Assembly (NCBI GenBank): GCA_002479245.1
Contig: DLMG01000124.1
Span: 1-17,960, forward strand
Direction of reading: 5' to 3'
Origin: Verrucomicrobia subdivision 3 bacterium UBA7542
GTDB lineage: Bacteria; Verrucomicrobiota; Verrucomicrobiia; Limisphaerales; UBA11358
Length of the DNA: 17,960 nucleotides
A program made the translations under genes and the position numbers. Shown here piece by piece: positions 7,716 through 14,523 of this stretch. A model generated the notes under the pieces. It was not told the DNA's origin. It ran no database searches and worked only from the letters and a program-made list of their open reading frames with translations. The first letter of the stretch is position 1, and each line of letters opens with the position of its first letter.

Positions 7716-7744
7716 GGGCGGCGCGGCGGCGCCGCCCGTTTTTT
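7716..7744 (+). terminator. Rho-independent terminator of the LamG gene
   Basis: A perfect 9-bp GC-only stem, GGGCGGCGC (7716-7724) and GCGCCGCCC (7729-7737), with a GGCG loop is followed by six T residues (7739-7744). It lies 27 bases after the LamG stop. The T tract overlaps the TAA stop (7743-7745 on the minus strand) of the convergent transporter gene. On the minus strand no T tract follows the hairpin, so it should act mainly on plus-strand transcripts. Confidence 0.9.
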
Positions 7745-8639
7745 ATCCCAGCACGGTCAAGGCGATACCCACCAGGATGCCGATCACGGCGGGAAGCTTT
7801 TTCCACCCGTTGCCTTCGCCAAACAGGAGCAGCCCGCCGGCAAAACCCACGAGCGTGCTGCCGCGACGCAGGCTCATCACCACCGAGACAAGCGAATTTG
7901 GATCACGCAACGCGCTGAAATAGATGTAATCGGCAACCAGCAGGGAAAAGGCAATAAACGGGATGCTCCAACGCCAGTGAAACACCTTGCGCGGCCACCA
8001 GCGCCGCTTCCAACCGATGGCAAATGGAGTGAAAAGCCCCAGCAGGTAAACCGAGAACCATGCTTGCACTGTCGGCACGGAGAAATGCGCCCGGCCCAGC
8101 AGGTATTTGTCGTAGAGCGAACTCACCGCCCCCAACAACGTTCCGGCAATGAGGAACCAGACCCATTTATTACGATGGAAATGAACCCCTTCCAACCGCC
8201 CGGCAAACGAAAGTCCAACAAATGACACCAGAGTCGTCAACACGCCAACCGTTTCCAGCCACGTCGGGCGCTCACCCAAGATTAACAGCGCGCCAAACAG
8301 CGTCCACAACGGACTGGTCGCGCGGATGGGCGAACCCAGCGACAGCGGCAGGTGTTTGATGGCAAAATAGGTGAAAACCCACGAGGCTGCGACAATCGCG
8401 GATTTCAAGACCAGTTGGAGGTGTTGTATCAGCGTGATTGGGTCAGTGATGAGCGATGCCGGCAAAAGCCCCGGATGAACCGCCTGCATACCCATCAAGA
8501 CAATCCAAACCGCGGCACCGCTCAACGTGCTGAAGAACAACACCGGTACGACGGCGTTGTCCCGCACGGCGTGCTTGGTGCAAAGCTCATACACGCCGAG
8601 GAACAATGCCGATACGAGACTGGCAACTATCCAATGCAT
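7743..8639 (-). CDS. EamA/DMT-superfamily membrane transporter
   Basis: This 298-residue protein has the length and hydrophobic profile of EamA-type drug/metabolite transporters, with about ten membrane helices in two repeated halves (about 3-145 and 158-298). Family-like features include the LPLSLGSPIRATSPLWTLFG stretch (97-116) at the end of the first half, followed by LLILGERPTWLETVG (118-132), and the matching LRRGSTLVGFAGGLLLFGE (257-275) with WKKLPAVIGILVGI in the second half. Proteins of this superfamily move small metabolites or drugs across the inner membrane; the substrate cannot be predicted here. The gene is convergent with the LamG gene. Its upstream region contains palindromic repeats rather than a clear promoter. 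A broken copy lies at 4083-4268. The start is the ATG at 8637-8639; no Shine-Dalgarno sequence is seen. Confidence 0.88.
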   Translation of the reverse strand: MHWIVASLVSALFLGVYELCTKHAVRDNAVVPVLFFSTLSGAAVWIVLMGMQAVHPGLLPASLITDPITLIQHLQLVLKSAIVAASWVFTYFAIKHLPLSLGSPIRATSPLWTLFGALLILGERPTWLETVGVLTTLVSFVGLSFAGRLEGVHFHRNKWVWFLIAGTLLGAVSSLYDKYLLGRAHFSVPTVQAWFSVYLLGLFTPFAIGWKRRWWPRKVFHWRWSIPFIAFSLLVADYIYFSALRDPNSLVSVVMSLRRGSTLVGFAGGLLLFGEGNGWKKLPAVIGILVGIALTVLG

Positions 8640-8648
8640 AAAAAAGCA

Positions 8649-8669
8649 GGACAGGCTGCCAGCCTGTCC
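8649..8669. repeat. Perfect 9-bp stem palindrome of the CAGGCT-N3-AGCCTG type
   Basis: GGACAGGCT (8649-8657) and AGCCTGTCC (8661-8669) pair perfectly around a GCC loop. The core ACAGGCTGCCAGCCTGT matches 16 of 17 bases of the hairpin at 17762-17778 inside xseA, so both belong to one repeat family. It sits 10 bases before the start codon of the EamA gene. Confidence 0.75.
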
Positions 8670-8690
8670 GTTGTATTCATTCGGTGCTTT

Positions 8691-8759
8691 GTAGCAGCCG
8701 ACGTCAGTCGGCTCAAACTTCTTTCGCCGAGATCAGAGCCGACTGATGTCGGCTGCTAC
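8691..8759. repeat. Nested inverted repeat (REP-like palindromic element)
   Basis: Arms of 24 bases at 8691-8714 and 8736-8759 are reverse complements except for one position (GACGTC against GATGTC), with a 21-base spacer. Each arm is itself a hairpin, AGCCGAC and GTCGGCT around a 4-base loop. The element lies between the icd stop (8777) and the EamA start (8639). No T tract follows on either strand, so a simple intrinsic terminator is unlikely. The architecture resembles dispersed REP/BIME-type elements; no transposase is nearby. Confidence 0.8.
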
Positions 8760-8776
8760 GATCCACAAGCGCAAAT

Positions 8777-10102
8777 TTACATGTGGGCGATGATGTTATC
8801 GCCGAACTGCGAGCATTTGATTTCCGTCGCGCCGTCCATCTGGCGGGCGAAGTCGTAGGTGACGCGCTTGCTGCCAATCGCGCCGTTCAAGCCTTTCAAA
8901 ATCAAGTCCGCCGCTTCCGTCCAGCCCAGATAACGCAGCATCATTTCGCCGCTCAACACGACCGAACCCGGGTTCACCACGTCCTTGTTTGCATATTTCG
9001 GTGCGGTGCCATGCGTGGCCTCAAAAATCGCGTGGCCGGAGACGTAATTAATGTTGCCGCCGGGTGCGATGCCGATGCCGCCCACCTGCGCCGCCAATGC
9101 GTCGCTCAGGTAATCACCATTGAGGTTCAGCGTGGCGATAACGTCGAAGTCCGTTGGGCGCGTGAGCACCTGCTGGAGCGTGATATCAGCGATGGCGTCC
9201 TTGATGACGAGGCCCGCGCCAGGTTTGCCCTCGGGAATTTTACACCACGGGCCGCCGTCAATCTCGACTGCCCCGTAACGCTGTTTGGCTATCTTATACC
9301 CCCAGTCGCGGAACGCGCCTTCGGTGAACTTCATGATGTTGCCCTTGTGGACAATGGTAACGCTTTTGCGTTTGTTCGTAATGGCGTAGCTGATGGCGGC
9401 GTGCATCAGGCGTATCGTCCCGAGATAGCTGACCGGCTTGAAGCCGATGCCAACATCCACTGCCGCTTCACGATGCGGAGCGCCGATGTCCTCAAGCTGC
9501 TTCAGCCACTGCGTGGCGGCCTCTTTGGTTCCAAAACGAATCTTCTTGAATTCCTTGGGAAAATTCTGGGCCAGAAAGTCCAGTATCTTTTGACTCTCCG
9601 GCGTTCCGCCCGCGTATTCGATGCCCGCGTAAATGTCCTCGGTGTTTTCGCGGAAGATGACCATGTTCACCTTTTCCGGATGCTTCACGGGCGACGGGAC
9701 GCCCTGAAAATACTGCACCGGGCGCAGGCAGACGTAGAGATCGAGCATCTGGCGCAACGCAACGTTGAGCGAGCGGATGCCGCCGCCGACGGGCGTGGTG
9801 AGCGGGCCTTTGATGCCGACAAGATGTTCCTTGAACGCCTCGACGGTGTCGTCCGGCAACCAGTTGTCGAATTTGTTCTTGGCCGCTTCGCCGGCGAAAA
9901 CTTCAAACCACGAAATTTTCCGTTTGCCGCCGTAGGCCTTTTGCACCGACGCGTCGAACACGCGCACGGATGCCGCCCAAATGTCCGGGCCAGTGCCGTC
10001 GCCGCGAATGAACGGGAGGATGGGATTTTCAGGAACGGTGAGCTTGCCGTTCAGGATGGATATTTTGCCCCCGGCGGGCGGAGTGACGTCTTTATAGGCC
10101 AT
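8777..10102 (-). CDS. icd: NADP-dependent isocitrate dehydrogenase
   Basis: This 441-residue protein catalyses oxidative decarboxylation of isocitrate to 2-oxoglutarate in the TCA cycle, in the cytoplasm. It closely follows the E. coli-type enzyme. GDGTGPDIW is at 34-42. The substrate loop [13 protein letters not shown] (106-118) includes S111, the position phosphorylated by AceK in E. coli. [10 protein letters not shown] and [16 protein letters not shown] (148-163) carry the isocitrate-binding arginines R127 and R151. K258 lies in [14 protein letters not shown]. The HGTAPKY segment (364-370), with Y416 and R420 in [12 protein letters not shown], matches the NADP 2'-phosphate determinants of E. 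coli Icd, so NADP rather than NAD is expected. The length agrees with the family (about 415-440). It is the only gene in its unit, with repeats on both sides. The start at 10102 fits the family N-terminus; no Shine-Dalgarno sequence is visible. No aceK is present in the window. Confidence 0.97.
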   Translation of the reverse strand: MAYKDVTPPAGGKISILNGKLTVPENPILPFIRGDGTGPDIWAASVRVFDASVQKAYGGKRKISWFEVFAGEAAKNKFDNWLPDDTVEAFKEHLVGIKGPLTTPVGGGIRSLNVALRQMLDLYVCLRPVQYFQGVPSPVKHPEKVNMVIFRENTEDIYAGIEYAGGTPESQKILDFLAQNFPKEFKKIRFGTKEAATQWLKQLEDIGAPHREAAVDVGIGFKPVSYLGTIRLMHAAISYAITNKRKSVTIVHKGNIMKFTEGAFRDWGYKIAKQRYGAVEIDGGPWCKIPEGKPGAGLVIKDAIADITLQQVLTRPTDFDVIATLNLNGDYLSDALAAQVGGIGIAPGGNINYVSGHAIFEATHGTAPKYANKDVVNPGSVVLSGEMMLRYLGWTEAADLILKGLNGAIGSKRVTYDFARQMDGATEIKCSQFGDNIIAHM

Positions 10103-10106
10103 GATG

Positions 10107-10134
10107 CGATTTTGGATTTCGGATTGATGATTTT
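10107..10134. repeat. Heptamer-like short tandem repeat before icd
   Basis: On the plus strand the sequence reads as about four units of a 7-base pattern: GCGATTT, TGGATTT, CGGATTG, ATGATTT. It lies 5-32 bases before the icd start codon, in its leader. The units are imperfect and the tract is short, so it could be chance. Confidence 0.4.
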
Positions 10135-10213
10135 AACTAGGCGCGATGAAAGGAAAAGGCCGAACGCGAAGGAAATCAAGGAAAGAAACTGGTTGGCTGG
10201 AAGAACGCTCGCC

Positions 10214-10360
10214 CTCATCCTGACCTTCTCCCCCAGGAGAAGGAACAGCAACTGGGCGTCCCCAATGTTATGGATAACCGTCCGGCAAATTCAGCCGCAG
10301 GTATTCCGGTGGGACGGCGAACGATTCTCCTTCTCCTTGGGGAGAAGGCCGGGATGAAGG
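10214..10360. repeat. Imperfect inverted repeat with hairpin-forming arms
   Basis: The arms at about 10214-10245 and 10329-10360 are inverted copies, with about 80 bases between. The left arm carries CTCATCCTGACCTTCTCC and the right, read on the minus strand, TTCATCCCGGCCTTCTCC. Each arm contains its own palindrome, CCTTCTCC and GGAGAAGG around a 4-base loop. It fills most of the gap between icd and the DUF433 gene. No ORF in the spacer looks real. This is the same nested architecture as the element at 8691-8759, with different sequence. Confidence 0.75.
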
Positions 10361-10397
10361 AGGATAAGATTCTAATCTAAAAGCAAATCCAGGAACT

Positions 10398-10629
10398 TCA
10401 CGCGCCTTGCAGCACGACGTGGTCGGCCTGATGCGCCGCATATTCAATCGCCGCGAGGATGTCGTCGCGTTCGAGGTCGGGATAATCCGCCAGGATTTCC
10501 TCGTAGGAAGCTCCCGCGCTCAAAAGCTGCAAGACATCCGTGACGCGCATCCTCATGCCGCGGATGCACGGCCCGCCCGCCACATTTTCCCGGCTCGATG
10601 GTGATGCGCTTGAGCAATTCTGCGTTCAT
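10398..10629 (-). pseudogene. DUF433-family gene with a single-base frameshift
   Basis: The C-terminal 58 or so residues (GGPCIRGMRMRV, then DVLQLLSAGASYEEILADYP) are clearly DUF433, a small helix-turn-helix-like family often found as the antitoxin-like partner of a PIN-like (DUF5615) protein. The expected N-terminus, MNAELLKRITIEPGKCGGR, lies just upstream in another frame, beginning at the ATG at 10629. One extra G in the minus-strand run GGCGGGCGGGCC (near 10570-10582) separates the two frames. Without it a normal 77-residue protein would result. The ATG overlaps the stop of the upstream 102-residue ORF by 4 bp, which supports 10629 as the ancestral start. A shortened product from the GTG at 10583 is possible but would lack the family's N-terminus. 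No DUF5615 partner is visible downstream. Confidence 0.75.
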
Positions 10630-10934
10630 GCCTGAAATCTAATCTTATTCAGCGCGACTGCAATTTCTTTCGCGCTGCTGGGTTGTTCATTCATAAATCC
10701 TTTCTTTCTTATTCCATCAGCAAGCAATCTGACTGCGTAATCATGCGTCGTTAGTCCGTGCGAATTACTTTTTCGGGTTACATCTCCACGTCGCTCGGCT
10801 TCTGCATATTTTCCGACAACTAAATCGAGGTTTTTCCATATCTCCGAAACAACTCTCTCATCTTGTCCCGCTGATTCATGGATTTTAATTGTTTTTCCAG
10901 CTATTACGCGGTGTGGTCTTCTTTTTGGCTGCAA
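10626..10934 (-). CDS. Hypothetical protein, 102 residues
   Basis: This small, rather polar and basic protein was not recognised. The N-terminal part is arginine- and lysine-rich (MQPKRRPHRVIAGKTIKIHE), and the remainder looks helical (VVSEIWKNLDLVVGKYAEAE and AVRLLADGIRKKG). Codons are more AT-rich than in dxs or icd. Its stop overlaps the DUF433 start by 4 bp (ATGA), suggesting coupled translation. Its own start lies 50 bp inside the preceding 119-residue ORF, which is a long overlap, so the true start is uncertain; no other good start codon is seen near. A cytoplasmic location is likely because there is no signal peptide or membrane helix. The link to DUF433 hints at a partner or regulator role, but this is speculation. 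Confidence 0.55.
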   Translation of the reverse strand: MQPKRRPHRVIAGKTIKIHESAGQDERVVSEIWKNLDLVVGKYAEAERRGDVTRKSNSHGLTTHDYAVRLLADGIRKKGFMNEQPSSAKEIAVALNKIRFQA

Positions 10935-11244
10935 AAACCCAGTCAGTTGCTTTAGACATCAAAAATGGTCCAATAAGAAAAACGGTCACTAACCAATTTT
11001 CGTGGTATTCAGTCCAAAACTGTGAGTCAAAAAAATTCCAAACCGTTTCATCATTCCAACGAATATAGGGAAATAAATGCCAGTTGTTGTCGTTTGATAT
11101 GGCGAGATAGGTGATACCGATGAAGCCACCAATTTGAAGAACCAGGAATAATCTCCATGTCCATTCATTTTTGAAGAGCGACCTAAATTTACTGAATGGT
11201 AATTTAAGTTTGCTCTTCAGGTCGCCATTCCGAGAGTTGAACAA
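10885..11244 (-). CDS. Hypothetical membrane protein, 119 residues
   Basis: The protein was not recognised. It has a basic N-terminus followed by a membrane segment (about 31-50, WRLFLVLQIGGFIGITYLAI), a tryptophan- and aromatic-rich loop (NDNNWHLFPYIRWNDETVW), and a second hydrophobic segment (about 84-97, WLVTVFLIGPFLMS), ending in a polar lysine-rich tail. The aromatic-rich composition and helix placement look like genuine coding sequence. The only in-frame start near the beginning is TTG at 11244, inside the end of the 51-residue ORF, so the overlap is 28 bp. Base composition is clearly more AT-rich than the neighbouring dxs gene, hinting at a different origin. It is presumably co-transcribed from the dxs direction. 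Confidence 0.5.
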   Translation of the reverse strand: MFNSRNGDLKSKLKLPFSKFRSLFKNEWTWRLFLVLQIGGFIGITYLAISNDNNWHLFPYIRWNDETVWNFFDSQFWTEYHENWLVTVFLIGPFLMSKATDWVFAAKKKTTPRNSWKNN

Positions 11245-11372
11245 CCACCAATAACCAAACCGATGACCAGCGCCACCGCGACCTTGAAACCTACATCACC
11301 TGAATGTCCAACATCAAGGTGCGTCACCTGACCGCTTGTCTCGGGCTCAATTTGTGGAAGAATATCGCTCAT
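11217..11372 (-). CDS. Small membrane protein, 51 residues, immediately after dxs
   Basis: The ATG at 11370-11372 lies only 3 bases after the dxs stop (11376-11378), so translation is likely coupled. The peptide begins MSDILPQIEPETSGQVTHL and contains one hydrophobic stretch, VAVALVIGLVIGGC (31-44), near its C-terminus. This could be a tail-type membrane anchor. The GGC segment is C-terminal, so it is not a normal lipobox. The spacing, ATG start and amphipathic composition make it a plausible gene, but its family was not recognised. It overlaps the start of the 119-residue ORF by 28 bp. Confidence 0.5.
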   Translation of the reverse strand: MSDILPQIEPETSGQVTHLDVGHSGDVGFKVAVALVIGLVIGGCSTLGMAT

Positions 11373-11375
11373 TTT

Positions 11376-13370
11376 TCACGCCACCCCAATGAGCCTTGTC
11401 GCCGCGGGTGTGGCTTCGGCAAATTGCGCTTTCACCTTGGCGACGGTGTTCTCGACGGTCAGACCGTATTTCCGGCGGAGTTCATCCTGGGTCGTGGCGT
11501 GCTCGATGAACTGGTCGGGCCAGCCGATGCGCATGACGGGCGTCGTTACGGCCTTCTCGCTGAACAGTTCCAGCACCGCCGAACCGTATCCACCCATCAG
11601 CGCATGGTCTTCCATAGTCACAATGACTTCTGCCGCGCGTCCGAAAAATTCGTGCATGCCGGCGTCCAACGGCTTGGTGAAACGCGGGTTGATGACCGCG
11701 ACATCGAAGCCTTCCTCCGTCAGTTGTATTGCCGCCTTGCGTGCAATTGCGCACATCGGACCGAGGCCAAACAACGCCACCTTGTGCCGCTTTGCGGCAT
11801 TGTTGGAAAAATTCTGGATGACTTCCGCCTTGCCGATTTCGAGCAGCTTGGGCTGGTCCTTGATGGGCACGCCTTCCGCCGCGCCGCGCGGGTAACGGAT
11901 GAACGTGGGATGCTGCTCGTGCGTGGCGGTGAACATCATGTCCACCAGTTCGTCCTCGTCCTTCGGCGCCATGGCGATAACGTTCGGCAGGCAGCGCAGA
12001 TAGGAAATGTCGAACAGGCCGTGATGCGTCGGGCCGTCGTTGGCGGACAATCCGGCGCGGTCCATGCAAAAAATCACCGGCAAATCCTGCAAACAAACGT
12101 CGTGCTGAATGCAGTCGTAGGCGCGTTGCAGGAACGTGGAGTAAATCGCCACAACCGGATGAAAGCCCATCACCGCCATGCCGGCAGCAAAAATGACGGC
12201 GTGTTCCTCGGCAATGCCCACGTCGTAGTAACGGTCCGGCATGGCTTTTTCGAGATGTTTCAAGCCGGTGCCGCTGGGCATCGCGGCGGTGATGCCGACG
12301 ATGGTGTTGTCTTTCTGGCAGAGTTTGACGAGCGTCTGCCCCATCACGTCCTGATAATTTGGCGGCGTGCCGGGTGTGGCGGCGGGCGTTTCGCCCGTTA
12401 TCACGTCGTAAGGCCCGAGGCCGTGAAATTTTTCCGGATATTTCAGCGCGGCTTCAAACCCCTTGCCTTTTTGGGTGAGAATGTGAATGACAATCGGGTG
12501 GTCGCACGTCTTGGCAAATTCCAGCGTGCTGATGAGCAACGGCAAATCGTGCCCATCAATCGGACCGAGATAACGCACTCCCATTTCCTCAAAGAAAACC
12601 GGGCTGCCGTAGCCGCCGCGACCGTCTGCCTCCATCAAGCTACCGGTGGGTCGCAGTCCGACATCGGTGATGGCGCCCTTGAACCCGCCCTCGGCCTTGT
12701 GCGCGAGTTTCAGCGCCAGTTCGCCCTTGGGCAGCCGGCGGACAAAATTTTCAAAATCCCGCGAGAGCTTGTTGTAACGGGGATTGGTGATGAGTTTGTT
12801 GAGGTAATTGGAAACCGCTCCGACGTTTTTGGCGATGCTCCACTCGTTGTCGTTGAGAATGCTGATGAACCGCTTCGTCGTGTGGCCGATGTTGTTGAGC
12901 GCCTCGAACGAAATGCCGTTCGTCAACGCGGCGTCGCCGAAAATGCAGACGACGTTTTCGTCCGTGCCCTTTTTGTCGCGCGCCGCCGCCATGCCGAGCG
13001 CGGCGGAAAGCGCCGTGCCCGCGTGGCCCGCGCCGTAGCAATCGTGCGGACTTTCATCGCGCAGGGCAAAGCCGTTCAGACCACCGGTCTGCCGGATGGT
13101 GCGGAAACGACTCTTGCGGCCCGTAAGGATTTTGTGGACATAGACCTGATGGCTCACGTCCCAGACAAATTTATCCACGGGCGTGTTGAAAACGCGATGC
13201 AACGCGATGGTCAGTTCCACCACTCCGAGATTCGGGCCGAGATGCCCGCCATTTTTGGCCAGCCCGGCGATTAATTCTTCCCGAATCTCCCCGGCCAGTT
13301 CCTGAAGCTGCGACAACGTGAGCCTTTTCACATGCGCCGGCCCGTCCACCATCTCGAGATAACTGCTCAT
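11376..13370 (-). CDS. dxs: 1-deoxy-D-xylulose-5-phosphate synthase
   Basis: This 664-residue protein makes DXP from pyruvate and glyceraldehyde 3-phosphate, using thiamine diphosphate. It is the entry step of the MEP isoprenoid pathway, in the cytoplasm. Features in order: GGHLGPNLGVVELT (41-54) with H43; DVSHQVYVHKILTGR (71-85) with H74; the ThDP region GAGHAGTALSAALGMA (113-128), GDAALTNGISFEALNN (145-160) and LNDNEWSIAKNVGA (172-185). The central pyrimidine-binding domain has catalytic E388 in VGIAEEHAV, and DRAGLSANDGPTHHG (437-451); a transketolase-like C-terminal domain follows (about 520-645). Two motifs differ from the E. coli form: HAGT instead of HSST, and GDA instead of GDG. The length is slightly above the usual 620-640. 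The start at 13370 is 3 bases after the xseB stop, indicating an operon. Confidence 0.95.
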   Translation of the reverse strand: MSSYLEMVDGPAHVKRLTLSQLQELAGEIREELIAGLAKNGGHLGPNLGVVELTIALHRVFNTPVDKFVWDVSHQVYVHKILTGRKSRFRTIRQTGGLNGFALRDESPHDCYGAGHAGTALSAALGMAAARDKKGTDENVVCIFGDAALTNGISFEALNNIGHTTKRFISILNDNEWSIAKNVGAVSNYLNKLITNPRYNKLSRDFENFVRRLPKGELALKLAHKAEGGFKGAITDVGLRPTGSLMEADGRGGYGSPVFFEEMGVRYLGPIDGHDLPLLISTLEFAKTCDHPIVIHILTQKGKGFEAALKYPEKFHGLGPYDVITGETPAATPGTPPNYQDVMGQTLVKLCQKDNTIVGITAAMPSGTGLKHLEKAMPDRYYDVGIAEEHAVIFAAGMAVMGFHPVVAIYSTFLQRAYDCIQHDVCLQDLPVIFCMDRAGLSANDGPTHHGLFDISYLRCLPNVIAMAPKDEDELVDMMFTATHEQHPTFIRYPRGAAEGVPIKDQPKLLEIGKAEVIQNFSNNAAKRHKVALFGLGPMCAIARKAAIQLTEEGFDVAVINPRFTKPLDAGMHEFFGRAAEVIVTMEDHALMGGYGSAVLELFSEKAVTTPVMRIGWPDQFIEHATTQDELRRKYGLTVENTVAKVKAQFAEATPAATRLIGVA

Positions 13371-13373
13371 AAA

Positions 13374-13643
13374 TCATTCTGCGGACAAATCCGGCGACAG
13401 CGGCTTCAATTTCATTTCGCCCGCCGCGCTTTTTTCCAACTGTTGAATCTTCAATTCCGCCTCGGCGAGTTTTTCCTGGCAGATTTTTACCAGCTTCGTC
13501 CCTTCCTCATATTTGGACAAAAGCGTTTCCAGCGGCAGGTCGTCGGACTCCATGGCCCCAACAATGCCTTCAAGTTTTTTCAAAGCCTCTTCAAACGGTG
13601 GACTGTTCCTGGCCGCATCATTGGCCTTGGCTGATTTTGTCAT
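13374..13643 (-). CDS. xseB: Exodeoxyribonuclease VII small subunit
   Basis: This 89-residue protein matches the family: FEEALKKLEGIVGAMESDDL (17-36) followed by PLETLLSKYEEGTKLVKICQ (37-56) and a long helical segment ending in AELKIQQLEKS. XseB chains wrap around XseA to form exonuclease VII, a cytoplasmic nuclease that degrades single-stranded DNA to oligonucleotides in repair. The short N- and C-terminal tails are variable in the family, and the length is normal (about 70-90). The gene precedes dxs by 3 bases, a common bacterial arrangement. Its catalytic partner xseA lies at the right edge of the window on the same strand, separated by two unrelated genes. The start is the ATG at 13641-13643; no clear Shine-Dalgarno sequence is present. 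Confidence 0.94.
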   Translation of the reverse strand: MTKSAKANDAARNSPPFEEALKKLEGIVGAMESDDLPLETLLSKYEEGTKLVKICQEKLAEAELKIQQLEKSAAGEMKLKPLSPDLSAE

Positions 13644-13718
13644 GTGAAAATGCTAAGGAAAACCATCGCCTTCGTCCAGCTTGGAGTCATTCGGAGCGAC
13701 GCAACGGCCCTCGTCAGG

Positions 13719-13745
13719 CGCGTGACTGAATTAAACACTCACGCG
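13719..13745. other. Hairpin between the malectin gene and xseB
   Basis: CGCGTGA (13719-13725) and TCACGCG (13739-13745) form a perfect 7-bp stem with a 13-base AT-rich loop. It lies downstream of the malectin gene stop on the minus strand. No T tract follows, so it is not a typical intrinsic terminator. It may slow transcription or simply be chance. Confidence 0.35.
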
Positions 13746-13806
13746 ATCCGGGAAACGTTCAGGGCGAGGCGATCCGCACCCATGAATGCACGGAAAAGTC
13801 AGCCGG

Positions 13807-14523
13807 TCAGGAAGCCGGAATGATCTCAATCCCGTTGATCTCGGGGCTCTGAATGTTGGTCGTGAAAGTAATGTCAAGCTTGCCGTCGGTGATGTCCACG
13901 TTGACGGTTTCGACATAGGCGCGCTTGGCGCCACCGGCCTTTACCCAGACATCAAAATCCTTGAACTCATGGCCCGCGACATTAAAGGTAAAGACGCGCT
14001 GCCCCGCCCCGGTGATGTCCTCGTAAGTTTCGGCAAAATGAAGTTTCACAATGTATTTGCCGTTGGGAAGCTTGTACGAAAAAGAACTCATGCCGTATCG
14101 CTCGGTGCGATAGATAGCCTGGTCCTGTGTATTGGCGATTTCCATGTCGCTGCCCCGGTCAGTGACGTCTCCATCCACAAAACCCTGGTCAGGCAGCCAG
14201 ACGTTGCCGCTGGAATCGGTGTAAGGGGCGCTGGCGCCAGCATTAATGCGAATCGGCAATCCCGCTGCCACGGGCGCAGCAGGCACAACCACAGCAGGCG
14301 CGGCAGGCACAGCGGGCGCTGTCGGTGCGACAGGCGCGGTTACGGCAGGAGTGGGCACAGCCGCAGTTGGTGCGGTTGCAGCCACAGCGGGCTTGGACAT
14401 CGGACTTGCTGCTTTGCAGCAAGATTTATCTTTGGCCGACTGGCAGCCGACCAGCAGCAAGGCGACCACCGCTGAAATAAGCGGGACACATGACCATCGC
14501 ACCAAACGTTTTACATTTTGCAT
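13807..14523 (-). CDS. Malectin-domain lipoprotein
   Basis: This 238-residue protein starts with a lipoprotein signal, SAVVALLLVGCQSA, giving a lipobox LVGC with C27 as the lipidated residue. A low-complexity Ala/Pro/Val linker follows (about 42-88, repeats such as APTAPAVPAAPA), which would hold the domain away from the membrane. The C-terminal part (about 89-236) resembles malectin-type carbohydrate-binding domains: IRINAGASAPYTDSSGNVWLP opens it, then YGMSSFSYKLPNGKYIVKLHFAE, RVFTFNVAGHEF, and a closing ITFTTNIQSPEINGIEIIP. Such domains bind sugars and often sit in envelope-associated proteins. The linker DNA contains many imperfect short repeats. It is transcribed alone on the minus strand, and divergently from the endonuclease-like gene. 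Specificity cannot be predicted. Confidence 0.85.
   Translation of the reverse strand: MQNVKRLVRWSCVPLISAVVALLLVGCQSAKDKSCCKAASPMSKPAVAATAPTAAVPTPAVTAPVAPTAPAVPAAPAVVVPAAPVAAGLPIRINAGASAPYTDSSGNVWLPDQGFVDGDVTDRGSDMEIANTQDQAIYRTERYGMSSFSYKLPNGKYIVKLHFAETYEDITGAGQRVFTFNVAGHEFKDFDVWVKAGGAKRAYVETVNVDITDGKLDITFTTNIQSPEINGIEIIPAS

Noticed and set aside
8691..8759. Rho-independent terminator for icd
   Set aside because: The hairpin is strong, but no T tract follows it on the minus strand and each arm folds on its own; a REP-like repeat fits better.
8783..10357. A 524-residue open frame on the plus strand
   Set aside because: It is antisense to the highly conserved icd gene and runs on through the palindromic repeat at 10214-10360. 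It is a shadow of icd codon bias.
10444..10629. A 61-residue minus-strand frame as a separate gene
   Set aside because: Only its first 19 residues resemble DUF433; the rest is the out-of-frame reading of the same gene after the extra G.
11304..13274. A 656-residue open frame on the plus strand
   Set aside because: It lies wholly antisense to dxs, has an arginine- and histidine-rich composition with no recognisable domain, and is explained by the GC-rich codon use of dxs.
13786..14475. A 229-residue plus-strand frame opposite the malectin gene
   Set aside because: Its His/Arg/Gly/Ser-rich repeats are only the complement of the Ala/Pro linker of the malectin lipoprotein.
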